Source: Oncomelania hupensis (lineage: Eukaryota; Mollusca; Gastropoda; Littorinimorpha; Pomatiopsidae). Taken from it: 64,000 nucleotides of DNA. The notes under the pieces were generated by a model. That model was given only the letters and a program-made list of their open reading frames with translations, was not told the DNA's origin and did no database searches. This document shows, piece after piece, positions 21,364-32,428 of this stretch. The stretch is from positions 54,196,899-54,260,898 of the forward strand of contig CM072526.1 in NCBI GenBank assembly GCA_036898135.1, read 5' to 3'. A program made the position numbers and the translations under genes. The first letter of the stretch is position 1; the number at the start of each line of letters is the position of its first letter.

Positions 21364-23975
21364 TATCCAGGCCTATGCCCCAACATCAGACTATGACGAC
21401 AGCGAAGTGGAGGATTTTTATGAAAATCTACAGGCGGTCCTTGACCAAGTGCCGAAGAAGGACATAGTCATAGTGGAAGGTGACTGGAATGCCAAGGTTG
21501 GCCAAGATGCGCACCACAACTGGGGAGACACATGTGGACCCCACTGCAACAACGAGACAAATGACAGGGGTCTAAGACTTGGAGTTTGCCAGATACAACA
21601 ATCTGGTACTGGCAAACACGCTTGGTCTCCACAAAAACTCCAGACGATGGACATGGCACAGTCCCGGCGGGGAGCATCACAACCAAATAGACTACATCAT
21701 GGTCAAGAAACGCTTCAGATCAAGCATCAACATTGGCAGGACACGCACTTTGCCAGGAGCAGACATCGGAAGTGACCACGATCTCGTGATGATGTCTTTT
21801 CGGCTCCACTTGAAGAGAGTAAATACAGCAAAGTGCACTAGACTGAAGTTCGACCTGGACAAACTGCAAGACCCGGAGGTTGCAGAACTATTTCAGGCCA
21901 CAATTGGAGGGAAATTTGCACCACTGCTCATTTTGGGGGCTGGTGAAGTAGATGTCAACACCATGACCACCACCTTCAACTCAGCTGTGACAGATGCCGC
22001 CACTGAGATCCTTGGCAAGCACCGACCAAAGAAGAAGCCGTGGATCACACCTGAAATTTTGGATCTGTGTGATAAACGAAGAGAGATAAAAAAGAAAAAG
22101 AACACCTCACAGGGAGCTGATGTCTACCAAAAAATCAACAATGACATCCATAAAGGCATGTGCACAGCAAAGGAGAACTGGATAGAAGATCAATGCCAGG
22201 AAATAGAGAACAGTCTGAACAAGAACAACAGCAAGAAGGCCTACCAGACTGTGAAGCGGCTGACAAGTGTCATACAGCCCAAAGTCTCCACGATCCAAAG
22301 CAAGTCTGGCATATGCCTTACAGAAGAACAAGAAGTCTTGGACAGATGGACAGAGTACTGCTCTGACCTTTACAACCATAAACCAAATGGAGACCCATCA
22401 GTTCTAGCATGTCCCGAGAACAGAGAAGAAGAAGAAATCCTCCCAATTCTCCGGGAAGAAGTTGAGGCAGCAGTGCAATCGCTAAAGAAAGGGAAGTCAG
22501 CGGGAGTGGACAACATACCCGCGGAACTGCTACAAGCAGGAGGAGAAGCGATGATTGTGGCCCTCATCATTATCTGTAACAAGATCTGGTAGAGTGGGGA
22601 GTGGCCTATACCATGGACCCAGTCGCTTGTCCTCACTCTTCCCAAAAAAGGTAACCTTCAGGAGTGTGAAAATTACCGCACCATCAGCCATCCCAGCAAG
22701 GTCCTCCTGAAAATAATACTCAACAGGTTGAAACCCCAAGCTGAACAAATCATAGCTGAAGAACAAGCAGGATTCAGGGCAGGGCGAAGTACCACTGAGC
22801 AGATTTTCAACCTCAGAATAATCTGTGAGAAATACCTACAGCACCAACAACATCTACATCATGTGTTTATAGACTTCAAGAAGGCGTTTGACCGAATCTG
22901 GCATGCAGCTCTATGGGCAACAATGAAAGTGTACAACATCAGCCCTAAAATTATTGAAGTCATCAAAAGCCTGTATGACAAGGCTACCAGTGCAGTCCTC
23001 CACAACAGCGCCATCGGGAACTGGTTCAGAACAACAATCGGTGTGCGTCAAGGATGCCTACTCTCTCCAACACTCTTCAACATCTTCCTAGAGCGCATTA
23101 TGTCAGATGCTCTTGCAGACCACGAAGGCACAGTCAGCATAGGGGGTAGAGCAATCTCCAATCTTCGTTTTGCAGATGATATTGATGGATTGGCTGGAGA
23201 GGAACAAGAACTTGAACAGCTGGTACAGAGGCTTGACACCACCTCCAAAGCCCATGGAATGGAAATAAGTGCAGAGAAGACCAAAATGATGACCAACAAC
23301 ACCAATGGCATCAACACGGACATCAAAGTCCAAGGCCAATCCCTCAACACAGTGTATAGCTTCAAATATTTAGGAGCCATTGTATCAGACAATGGGTCCC
23401 GACAGGAAGTCCTCTCCAGGATCGCACAAACAACTGCTGCCCTGACAAGGTTGAAGCCCATTTGGAAAGACAGGACCATCAGTCTACATTCCAAAGTAAG
23501 ACTGCTGCGCTCCCTTGTCATCTCCATCTTCCTATATGCTTGCAAAGCATGGACCCTCACAGCAGATCTACAACGAAGAATACAAAGCATGGAGATGAGG
23601 TGATACAGAAGACTTCTGGGCATTTCCTATACCCAACACATCACCAACGACGAAGTCCGACAGACCATCACACATGCCATTGGACAACACGATGACCTGC
23701 TCACAGTGGTGAAGAAACGGAAACTCCGATGGTATGGCCACGTCACCAGATCATCAGGCCTTGCAAAGTCTATTCTGCAAGGCACAGTGCAAGGAGGTAG
23801 AAGAAGAGGGAGACCGAAAAAGAGGTGGGATGACAACATTCGAGAATGGACTGGTTTGACACTGAGCGAAGCCATCAGGGCTGCTGAGGACAGAGAAAGA
23901 TGGAGTGTGCTGGTTAAACGATCATCTGTGGTGCCCCTACGACCTTCGGGTTATGGGACAGGATAGGATAGGATA
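21364..23975 (+). mobile_element. 5'-truncated RTE-like LINE inserted in retroposon copy 2
   Basis: GGTTGTTT lies at 21356-21363 and again at 23976-23983, and copy 1 of the retroposon has only one such sequence at this place, so this is a target duplication. The element ends in a (GGATA)n tail at about 23961-23975. Four copies of the same family occur in this window, all sharing that tail. Confidence 0.9.
21365..23966 (+). pseudogene. RTE-like endonuclease-reverse transcriptase, disabled
   Basis: The frame starts inside the apurinic endonuclease domain (YAPTSD, then GDWNAKVG near 21481, and GSDHDLV near 21768). It runs through the RT with AGVDNIPAELL, EQAGFRAGRSTTEQI, FIDFKKAFDRIWH, VRQGCLLSPTLFN and the catalytic FADDIDG near 23170. 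The C-terminal part shows FLYACKAWTL, KLRWYGHVTR and RRRGRPKKRWDD. Lesions: one frameshift near 21575 in the endonuclease, a TAG at 22590-22592 in the RT, and a TGA at 23601-23603 where other copies have a Cys codon. The N-terminal part of the endonuclease is missing. The product cannot be made as a working enzyme. The family looks RTE-like by C-terminal motifs; a search could place it better. Confidence 0.85.
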
Positions 23976-24655
23976 GGTTGTTTCAGCAGATCTTTTATGC
24001 GGATCAGGGGTTGTCCGGTCCTGATTTGGCTCGGAAGAGCCCGCTGGACCTAAAGCAATAATGATGTAATGTAATGTAATGTAATGTCAGTGATCGTCCT
24101 AGGGATTTGCAAAACCGGTACGTCACAGTAAACAAACCCACTCGAACGCAAACCGGTAGGCCAGTCACGGAAACCGGTATGACCCATAGCAAAGCTTAAT
24201 AATGCCTCACTATTTTTGCCACCGAAAATCTGCCGACGAATGCAGTGATTAATTTATTGCTCACCGTAAAGCCTACTAACTCTAACTGAAACGATGTTTG
24301 CCAAAAATACAAGTAAATAACAGGCCTTTCTTACCTAAACATCTTCGTCTTCACATAAACTTCTTTTATTGCCCCTCTCACCCCTAGCAAAAAATGAAAA
24401 AAGAGATTTTTGCTTCTTCATTATTACTAGCCTATCTGCCACTGTCGCAATACATACTGACGAGCACGAGGAAAGAAAAAATCGAATAGTGCGCGAGTTT
24501 AATTTATCCGTAATCATGATAGCCTTGCGCCCGCCAATGTTATATCATTCTGTATTAATTACCTCAAAGAATGTGGCAAGGCTACAGAACGCATTCGCAG
24601 GCCTCTCGTCTACACTCCCTAAACACATATATAATCAGCGTGGCTGGCTGGCTGG

Positions 24656-24674
24656 CTGTCTCTCTCTCTCTCTT

Positions 24675-24736
<62 letters not shown>
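24656..24736. repeat. (CT)n microsatellite
   Basis: An impure CT run directly abutting the truncated LINE at 24738. Confidence 0.9.
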
Positions 24737-24740
<4 letters not shown>

Positions 24741-24745
24741 GGCAC

Positions 24746-25453
24746 ATGCACATCAACACATCAAAGACAAAGAGTATGATAGTTACCACCCGCCAACACC
24801 ACCAGTTAACACATCCTAAATTACATCTACGCCTAGCTGATGCCACTATAGAGCACGTCACGGCACATAAGATACTTGGTGTCACTATAGATGAATCCCT
24901 ACGTTGGCACGTCCATGTTGACAATGTGAGCAAAAAAGTAAGCCGTAATATATATTTACTTTCACGCCTTCAGAATATTCTGACCTTGGATGCAAAGAAG
25001 TTATTTTACTATGCTCATATTCTGTCACATATTAATTACGCTTCTGTGGTGTGGGACGGGTGCAGCGATAATATCCTGAAGAGTTTGAACAGCCTACAAC
25101 GTCGAGCTGCAAAACTTATTCTCCAAGACCCTTCTCTAACCACCGATCAAAAGATTAAAAAAATAGGAATATTACCACTGAGCCAACAGCTCTTGTTCAA
25201 CAAATATGTGTTTTTGTTTAAAACGTTAACCATTGGCGGACCCATATACTTAAAATCTCTTTTTGTGCCTTCACACTCACCTTATAGCAACTCAAGGAAT
25301 AGCTTTGTATGTATCACACCCAGGTTAGATCTGTTTAAACCTAGCATTTCCTACTCTGGCGCATCGCTTTGGAACTCCCTGTCACAACATTTAAAATATG
25401 CAAACTCCCTGTCCTCGTTTAAGGCTGGTCTGTCTGCCCTAATTCAGAACTAG
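24746..25453 (+). CDS. LINE reverse transcriptase C-terminal fragment
   Basis: 235 codons equal to the last third of a LINE RT: NTSKTKSMIV (the Lys-Thr-Lys segment after the active site), LGVTIDESLRW (thumb start), INYASVVWDG and LNSLQRRAAKLIL. It closes with a CR1/Jockey-type tail (GASLWNSLS, LSSFKAGL). No stop interrupts it, but the catalytic Asp-Asp region and endonuclease are absent by truncation. It cannot act as an enzyme. Confidence 0.8.
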   Translation: MHINTSKTKSMIVTTRQHHQLTHPKLHLRLADATIEHVTAHKILGVTIDESLRWHVHVDNVSKKVSRNIYLLSRLQNILTLDAKKLFYYAHILSHINYASVVWDGCSDNILKSLNSLQRRAAKLILQDPSLTTDQKIKKIGILPLSQQLLFNKYVFLFKTLTIGGPIYLKSLFVPSHSPYSNSRNSFVCITPRLDLFKPSISYSGASLWNSLSQHLKYANSLSSFKAGLSALIQN

Positions 25454-25706
25454 CTTTAAAGTAAAAAGCCTAAACAAAATTTCGAAGACACGATTATGTA
25501 TTCTTTCTTTCTCACATGCGTGAGTATATATGCCGCATATCTCATGTATATGTGCATTTGTATTGAGATACGTTGTACATTGTATATATATATAGTACTT
25601 TTATTTCAATTTTGTGAGTATGATTGCTTGTGTGTATGCGTATGTTATCCTGATAGTATTCATACTACTTATTTGTAGTTCATGTATGTTGTTAGAATGT
25701 ACTCAC

Positions 25707-27370
25707 TGTCACGGCTTAAGGCCTGGCATTTCCCTCCCTCACCATCCCTGCTCACTAACTAAACCCTCTATGTAAACACAACACAAAGTCCCAAGATGCA
25801 ATCAAAACAATAATTTATTCAATCAAACCCGCACGCAAACTCACGCAAAACAAACAGATTCGCAGCATACAGTATTACATACAAAGCAAAATGATGATGC
25901 AAGAAGGATGGATAAAGAAATCAAAACAAAATGGAATGTGATAGTCAATCAATAACAAAGATGAATAACTAAATGATTATGATAATCCTTGCTATGAATC
26001 AGTTCTTGATTTCAAGTCCCCTTTCCTCTGATAAGTTATGAAGAATAAAACGTGTGCACAGTCTGTGTGTATGCTGGTTATCTAAAGAAGTGAGCTCACT
26101 TGCAACTTTGACACAACATAAGGATACTCATCGGTCAAGTGTTGAAGAACACTTTTGGGCGATCCAGTGCTGGTTACAAGTAGCGGTGTTTTCTCCCCTC
26201 GATCCTCCGGCCAAACGACGAGGCTACAGAGATCGAGGGTTGCTTGGAAGAAGAGAATGACGAAGGCTGATGGAGAAACCAAAAGCGGGGTGGACAGGTG
26301 ACTTGGTGCTGGTCCCAAGATGTCCTGACGCTTCCACCCCTCGACCCTCTGGCAAAATGCAGCTTAGGCGACAGAGGTCGAGAGTGGACAAGTGCGTAGA
26401 ACCAGCCCAGTGAGATGAACAGCAGAAGAAGTGCGACGAGAGGGTCAAACAAGCAAAACGATGTGGTGGTGGATGATGTAGTAGCAAACGTAAAACACAG
26501 GTTAGAAGATTAAAGAAGAGAAGACTCATCCTGAAATCAATGACATATCTTCAATTTCTCGTTCCCAGTTATAATGTCAACGACGATAGTCAATAAACCC
26601 CCATTCACTTCTTTTCCGATATGTCTGGTTATACAACCTCATTGATAAATTACGACCATCTCAGTTTCAACAAAATGAACGATGCAATATGCGCATTTAC
26701 CAAATATACCAAATGTCAAAAGCATTTTTATTTACATATTATAAAAAACAACATTCAGTACGCATTCACGCAGCATGAGGTCGGACAATAATGCTATCCC
26801 CTTTTATTTTCCCATCATAGAACTACGTAAACAATGAACATAAAATGGACAACTGAAATTGGAGTCAAGCACACAACACATACATTCGCACCTAGCTCCT
26901 CACAAACAGTGGAAAAAGCGACAAGCCACTTACCAGTCCGTGCAGGTGAAAAGGTGGACACTCGACCCAGAGCAACTTGCCTAGACAACGATACTCTATT
27001 ATAGACTAAGTCAACTTTGACACAAGAATCTATGGTCACTGTAATAGTGCTAAACTATTAATACAGCTTTAGTCACACTCCATTATCACAGCTAGAATTC
27101 AAAAGAGAAAGAAAAACCTCAGAAAAAGGATCCAATCTTCTCAGCTTGGCGTTCAAAATAATAATGATTATAGAAAACTCACCAACTTTCAGATCTTGTT
27201 CTTTATTCTTACTAAAATTCATAAGCCCCGAGTACTGCCTATATAAAATCTCGTGAATCCCGTGCATAAAGAACAAATACGCAAAACAGGTCGCACTACC
27301 CAGTATAGAAAATATTCACTTTTTATATTCAGGTCACAGTACTTAGTTAATATAATATCTACTCGCGACA
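25707..27370 (-). repeat. 3' LTR of the Gmr1-type element
   Basis: 1664 bp. It is 5 bp shorter than the other LTR through differences at the AACACAAC stretch near 25775 and the GATGATG stretch near 26475. Confidence 0.95.
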
Positions 27371-27387
27371 TATCCCCCCCCTGAAGA
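27371..27387 (-). promoter_or_regulatory. polypurine tract of the Gmr1-type element
   Basis: The plus strand TATCCCCCCCCTGAAG reads CTTCAGGGGGGGGATA on the minus strand, directly before the 3' LTR. This is the usual place for the plus-strand primer. Confidence 0.7.
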
Positions 27388-27447
27388 TTAAACAACAGTT
27401 TAATTCACAACTAAGTCGCGAACTTATCACCTTATCTTTGTACATCT

Positions 27448-30400
27448 TTACACATTCCTAGAGAGAAAATCTGCATCGACATTGTCGCGTCCAGCAATTG
27501 CTTCAATTGTGAAACTGTAGGGTTGCAACTGCAATGACCACCGCATGAGTCTCGGACTCTGAGGTTTGACTCGGTGTAACCATTGAAGTGGGCTGTGGTC
27601 AGTTTGCACTTTGAAGTGACGGCCCATCAGGAACTGACTATACTTCTGTATCCCAAAAACCACTGCAAAACATTCTTTCTCGATGGGAGAATAGTTCCTT
27701 TCAGCAGCATTCAGTTTCTTGCTGGCACAAGCCAACGGCTGTAGTCCGAAACCTTGATCCTGCAGTAACACCGCGCCCAATCCAACATCAGATGCATCAG
27801 TTCGAAGCACGAACTCTTTTGACCAATCTGGTAAACAACAAACTGGTTGACTGCTCAGACGCTCTTTCAGTTGTTCAAAAGCTTGCTGACAACGGTCTGT
27901 CCACTGCACTACACCTGCTTTGCCTCCCTTTGTCAGATCTGTCAGTGGAAGTGCGATTTCAGCGAAGTGAGGAATGAATCGTCGGTAAAACCCTACCAAT
28001 CCTAAGAATGACTTCACTTGTTTCTTGGTTGTAGGAGGTTCCACTTGTCGAATCTTCTCCATCACACGTTCCAGTGGGACCATCTTGTTCTTCCCTACCA
28101 TATGACCCAGGTACTCCACTTGAGCGAATCCGAGATAACACTTGGTCGGCCTAGCAGACAAATGAGCTTCTCGCAACCTTTGCAATACTTTCTGTAGTAC
28201 ATCCAGGTGACGTTCCTTAGTTTCTGTAGCTATCAGGATGTCATCCATGAAATTGTCAACGTCTTCAAGCTTGAGTGGTAACAGCAATGCTCGCATCATC
28301 CGGGAAAAACAAGCTCCTGCGGTCTTGAGTCCGAATGGCATCACCACAAACTGGAACTGACCCAAATCTGTCGTAAAGGCTGTTTTTGGACGGTCCTCCT
28401 GACGCACTGGAATCTGCCAGTACCCTCGGGATAAGTCGATCTTGGACAAGTACCTTGCTTTTCCTAACTTGGAGAACAGATACTCCACGTCGGGCAACGG
28501 TTCAGCATCAAAAATGACTTTCTTGTTCATACAGCGGAAATCGACGCAGAACCTGATCTTGTCATCTCTCTTCCTGACAAGAACTACTGGTGAACTGTAA
28601 GGGGATTGTGCTGGTTCAATCACTCCAAGTTTCAACATAGTCTCGACTTCTTTCCGAATGATCTCCTTGTGAGCAAATGGAATAGGGAACTGACGAGTCC
28701 GAACTGGGGTATCGTCTTCCATCCTGATCTCGCACTCTGCCAAGTTGGTCTTGAGAGGTAAGTCGGTCAAAATATCAGGAAACTGGGTGACTAGCTCTCG
28801 AATCTCCTCATGGATCGCTGGATTCTCTGGATCAAGTTGGATGTCCTTCACCGTTTCCTCTGCTTCCATAGGAAAAACTGGAAGTGGCTCCGAAATGATT
28901 TGCGCTTCCTCCTCATCCTCTGGTTCATCCAGAACTGCCACAGCAGCGATACCACTCTCTCGTTCTTTGTACTGTTGCAGAAGATTCACATGGTACGTTT
29001 TGACTTTGTCTCCAACCTGAATCTTGTAATCACAACTGCCTACTTTCCCCACTACACGATAAGGTCCTCTCCATGCCATCTTCAACTTGTTCTCCTTGCA
29101 AAGAGACAGAATCAGAACCTTACTTCCCACAGCAAAAGTCCTGAGTTTCGCTTTCTTGTCGAAATGTTGCTTATGTCGGAAAGCTTCCTTGCTCAAGGAT
29201 TCTTTAGCTATCTTGCAAGTTTCTTCGACCTTTTCTCTCAAGTCGATAACGTGCTTCAGAGCCGACTTGACTTCTCCCTTCTGGGTTTCACGTGTCCACA
29301 GTTCTCTCAAAACTTGCATTGGTCCTCGCACAGTATGACCGTACAACAACTGGAAAGGCGAAAACCTGGTGCTTTCCTGAGGAACCTCACGGTACGCGAA
29401 CAACAACGCCGGGATATAGCGATCCCATGACTTGGGTTTCTCGCTGCACAGCTTCTTGATCATCGATTTGAGTGTCTGGTTGAAACGTTCAACTAGCCCA
29501 TTGCACATGGCGTGGTATGGTGTAGTCAAATTTCCTTTCACTGCAAGCAATCGATACACCTCCTGCATCACTTCGGAAGTAAACTGTGATCCTCGATCAG
29601 ATAGCACTTCTCCAGGAATACCTAATCTGGTCCATATCTCCCACAAAGTTTCGGCGATGGTTCCGGCCTTGATGTCTTTCAGAGGAATGGCTTCTGGATA
29701 TCGAGTTGCATAGTCCACCATCACAAGAACGTAGCGGTGGTTGCGCTCTGAACAAGGAATGATTGGTCCAATCAGATCAACAGCAACCTTTTCAAATGGC
29801 TGGTCGACCAAAGGCATGCTGACCAAATTTGCTTTTGGGATCCTCCCCTTCGGCACCGCCCTCTGACATGCGTCACAGGTCTGACAGTAGCGTCGAATGT
29901 CTCCTGACATACCTGGCCAGTAGAAATCAACCCACACACGATGCTGAGTTCTCCTTGCTCCCAAATGTCCACTCATCGGGGTATCATGCGCAAGTTTCAT
30001 GACATCTTTCTTGAGTGACTGAGGAACACAAACTTGCTCGAACGTCCTATTCCCTTCTTTGACTTTGCGCATCAGAATACCTTTCTTCCTGATGAAAGAT
30101 GCTTCACTCTTCTTCCTCCCACGACCTTTGACTATCTCCTGAGAATCTGCTGACTTCTGTGCCCTAGCCAACGCAGGATCTTCTCTCTGTAGTCTACCTA
30201 GTTCATCCGGTGTGATGTCTAATCCTGAAACTCTTTTGACTGGCAAAGGAACAGTTTCTTTCTCTCGTGCAATCTGTGCTCTTGTTTGCACCGCAGATAA
30301 CAGTTTGCGATCAGCATAAACTGGAATCTTCACACTCTCTCCATCTGCGAACACGACTGTGTTGCCAATCACAACATCATGACATAACTGATCCGCTACT

Positions 30401-32091
30401 AGTACCTGAACCCTTCCTCTAACCCATGGAGATTCTATCAGTACTGAGGCAACAGGGTATTCCCTAGTGACGGATGGATCAGCCAGTGACACTCGATGTT
30501 TGATTCCTGCGAGTAGATCTTCTTCAGAGACAAACTTGGACGAAACAACGCATAGTTCAGCTCCAGTATCTCTCAAGGCAATAACTGACTGACCATTCAG
30601 TGTGACTTTTGCTTCCGGAACAAGCTCCAAACGATCGCATCGGTCGCAGAGTACGGGTACTTCCTTCCTAGTTGCATCTGCAGCTCCTGTACGCATAGCT
30701 CTGACCTTCTTGCTCTTTGGACAATTCCTTCTGAAGTGTCCTTTTTCTCCACATTCGAAACATGTGACTTCCTTACTTGTGCCACCCCCTTTGCTATCTG
30801 TCTGAGACTTGGTCTTGCTCGCTTCACCAGCTGAACTTTGAGAACTTGGTTGCTTCTGCTTCTTACTATCTTGTGCCAAACTTCCTCTGTCGTCGCGGAC
30901 AGCTCGACGTGCTTGAACTCGGACATCTGCCACTGTCGCGGCTTCCTCCGAAGTAGTGACTTTGTGTTCTCTGACAACAATCGCCAAATCCGGATTCAGT
31001 GTGGACATGAACTGTTCAAGCACAAAAACATCCAGCACTCGGTCAGGATCTGTGGAATCTACTTTTGCTAAACAGAACCATCTCGCTAACGTTTGCTTCA
31101 TCCGTTTCACAAACGATGGAAAGTTCTCAGATGTTTCCTTCTTCATGGACCTGAACTGCCTACGGAAATAATCAGCATCTCTCCTGAATCGAAACAACAA
31201 TGCGGTCTTCAGTGCTTCGAAATCTTTGGCATCGTCCGGTGTCAACTGCAAAAATGTCTCCCTTGCAGCTCCCTGAAGCAATGGGACCAATCTGCTTGCC
31301 CATGTATCTTTGGCCCACTTGTGCATAGTTGCCACACTCTCAAAATGAAGTAAGTATTGATCAATGTCATCTTTCTCGTCGAAAGAAGGTAGCTTTACTC
31401 TATATCCTCCATCGGAATTTTTACTCGTTTGAGACTGAGTCAATACTTCCCTCGTGAGCTCTATTTCCTGTTTCCGGAGATCCTCTTGCTGTTGCATTTC
31501 CTGTTTTCGAAGTTTTTCCTGTTGTTGTAGCTCCTGTTTACGAAGATCTTCCATTCTCTGCATCTCCTCTCGACGGAGTTCTTCGATCCGTGCTTCCTTT
31601 TTCTCTTGCCTCCGTATCTCTTCACGCCTAAGCTCTCCTTGCTGTTGAATCTCGTCTCGGCGCATTTTTAACTCTTCCCGACGGAGCTCGTCCTGACGTT
31701 GCTTCTCTTCGTCAGCTCTCGCTAATTCGCTCGCCAATCTGACGACTTCTTGTCCCATGGTCATGCCTGAACTGACCAGCATGGTTATGTAGTCCTTCAG
31801 CCTGGCACCTTTACTATCTGAACCAGCTGTAGCTCCTACACCCCATGACGGTGAAAATGTATGTCCCTTCGTCTTCGATCTTGCAGATTCAGACGGTGTA
31901 GACGGCTCATCCCGAGTACGTGCGTTCTCCTCTTGGTACAACTTAACATACGTGTTGTCGACGCTTGTCGTGGTAGTAGTGTCAACTGAACTTGCTACTG
32001 GCATGGCAGGTGGTATCAATCTCAGCTCTTCTACATCCGATGCTTTAGAAGCCATGGTTGGTTGATATACCAACCCAGACCTTAACTCCAT
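27448..32091 (-). CDS. gag-pol: Gag-Pol polyprotein with integrase before RT
   Basis: 1547 residues, no stop or frameshift. Residues 118-215 form a strongly charged coiled coil (RREE/RKQE repeats); 225-400 are the Gag capsid-like region; the zinc knuckle uses C444, C447, H452 and C457. Protease: DTGA at 508-511. Integrase: H702/H709 and C736/C739 zinc finger, DDE residues D772, D832 and E868 (35-residue last spacing), GPY motif at 1009-1011. RT: D1219 and FMDD at 1281-1284. RNase H: D1432, E1471 or E1473, D1498, ending at DADFLSR. The order PR-INT-RT-RH differs from ordinary Ty3 elements (PR-RT-RH-INT) and matches the Gmr1 group. Gag and Pol share one frame, so any Gag excess must come from processing or another mechanism. 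Start chosen: the first Met of the frame, about 315 bases inside the primer site. Confidence 0.95.
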   Translation of the reverse strand: MELRSGLVYQPTMASKASDVEELRLIPPAMPVASSVDTTTTTSVDNTYVKLYQEENARTRDEPSTPSESARSKTKGHTFSPSWGVGATAGSDSKGARLKDYITMLVSSGMTMGQEVVRLASELARADEEKQRQDELRREELKMRRDEIQQQGELRREEIRRQEKKEARIEELRREEMQRMEDLRKQELQQQEKLRKQEMQQQEDLRKQEIELTREVLTQSQTSKNSDGGYRVKLPSFDEKDDIDQYLLHFESVATMHKWAKDTWASRLVPLLQGAARETFLQLTPDDAKDFEALKTALLFRFRRDADYFRRQFRSMKKETSENFPSFVKRMKQTLARWFCLAKVDSTDPDRVLDVFVLEQFMSTLNPDLAIVVREHKVTTSEEAATVADVRVQARRAVRDDRGSLAQDSKKQKQPSSQSSAGEASKTKSQTDSKGGGTSKEVTCFECGEKGHFRRNCPKSKKVRAMRTGAADATRKEVPVLCDRCDRLELVPEAKVTLNGQSVIALRDTGAELCVVSSKFVSEEDLLAGIKHRVSLADPSVTREYPVASVLIESPWVRGRVQVLVADQLCHDVVIGNTVVFADGESVKIPVYADRKLLSAVQTRAQIAREKETVPLPVKRVSGLDITPDELGRLQREDPALARAQKSADSQEIVKGRGRKKSEASFIRKKGILMRKVKEGNRTFEQVCVPQSLKKDVMKLAHDTPMSGHLGARRTQHRVWVDFYWPGMSGDIRRYCQTCDACQRAVPKGRIPKANLVSMPLVDQPFEKVAVDLIGPIIPCSERNHRYVLVMVDYATRYPEAIPLKDIKAGTIAETLWEIWTRLGIPGEVLSDRGSQFTSEVMQEVYRLLAVKGNLTTPYHAMCNGLVERFNQTLKSMIKKLCSEKPKSWDRYIPALLFAYREVPQESTRFSPFQLLYGHTVRGPMQVLRELWTRETQKGEVKSALKHVIDLREKVEETCKIAKESLSKEAFRHKQHFDKKAKLRTFAVGSKVLILSLCKENKLKMAWRGPYRVVGKVGSCDYKIQVGDKVKTYHVNLLQQYKERESGIAAVAVLDEPEDEEEAQIISEPLPVFPMEAEETVKDIQLDPENPAIHEEIRELVTQFPDILTDLPLKTNLAECEIRMEDDTPVRTRQFPIPFAHKEIIRKEVETMLKLGVIEPAQSPYSSPVVLVRKRDDKIRFCVDFRCMNKKVIFDAEPLPDVEYLFSKLGKARYLSKIDLSRGYWQIPVRQEDRPKTAFTTDLGQFQFVVMPFGLKTAGACFSRMMRALLLPLKLEDVDNFMDDILIATETKERHLDVLQKVLQRLREAHLSARPTKCYLGFAQVEYLGHMVGKNKMVPLERVMEKIRQVEPPTTKKQVKSFLGLVGFYRRFIPHFAEIALPLTDLTKGGKAGVVQWTDRCQQAFEQLKERLSSQPVCCLPDWSKEFVLRTDASDVGLGAVLLQDQGFGLQPLACASKKLNAAERNYSPIEKECFAVVFGIQKYSQFLMGRHFKVQTDHSPLQWLHRVKPQSPRLMRWSLQLQPYSFTIEAIAGRDNVDADFLSRNV

Positions 32092-32406
32092 ATGCCTACC
32101 CCCTCGCTAACGCCTAAGTTCCCTACCAAACAAAATTCCTAACTAATAAAAACTACCTTCAGAAGTAAGATGACAAGCTGCCACGAGCGAGTGTCCGTCC
32201 CTTGGCCACGAGCACGAACCGGCAAGAAAGCTCCCCACTCTCCCCACCGCTGCTCCTCGTTGAAGCTAGGTGATGCCCACTGCACCACGGCTCCAGGCGC
32301 CCGCCAACCTCCCACTGAAAACAGTTTCAAACACACCCCAATCTCACAAACACAAAATTATAACGGATTGCACCTTCCTAAACTATCAACACTATGCTAA
32401 TCTGCT

Positions 32407-32424
32407 ATCACGTCGGGGTCACCA
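32407..32424 (-). promoter_or_regulatory. primer-binding site matching tRNA-Trp 3' end
   Basis: The plus strand reads ATCACGTCGGGGTCACCA, which from memory is the 3' end of animal tRNA-Trp including CCA. Four bases separate it from the LTR. Confidence 0.8.
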
Positions 32425-32428
32425 AATA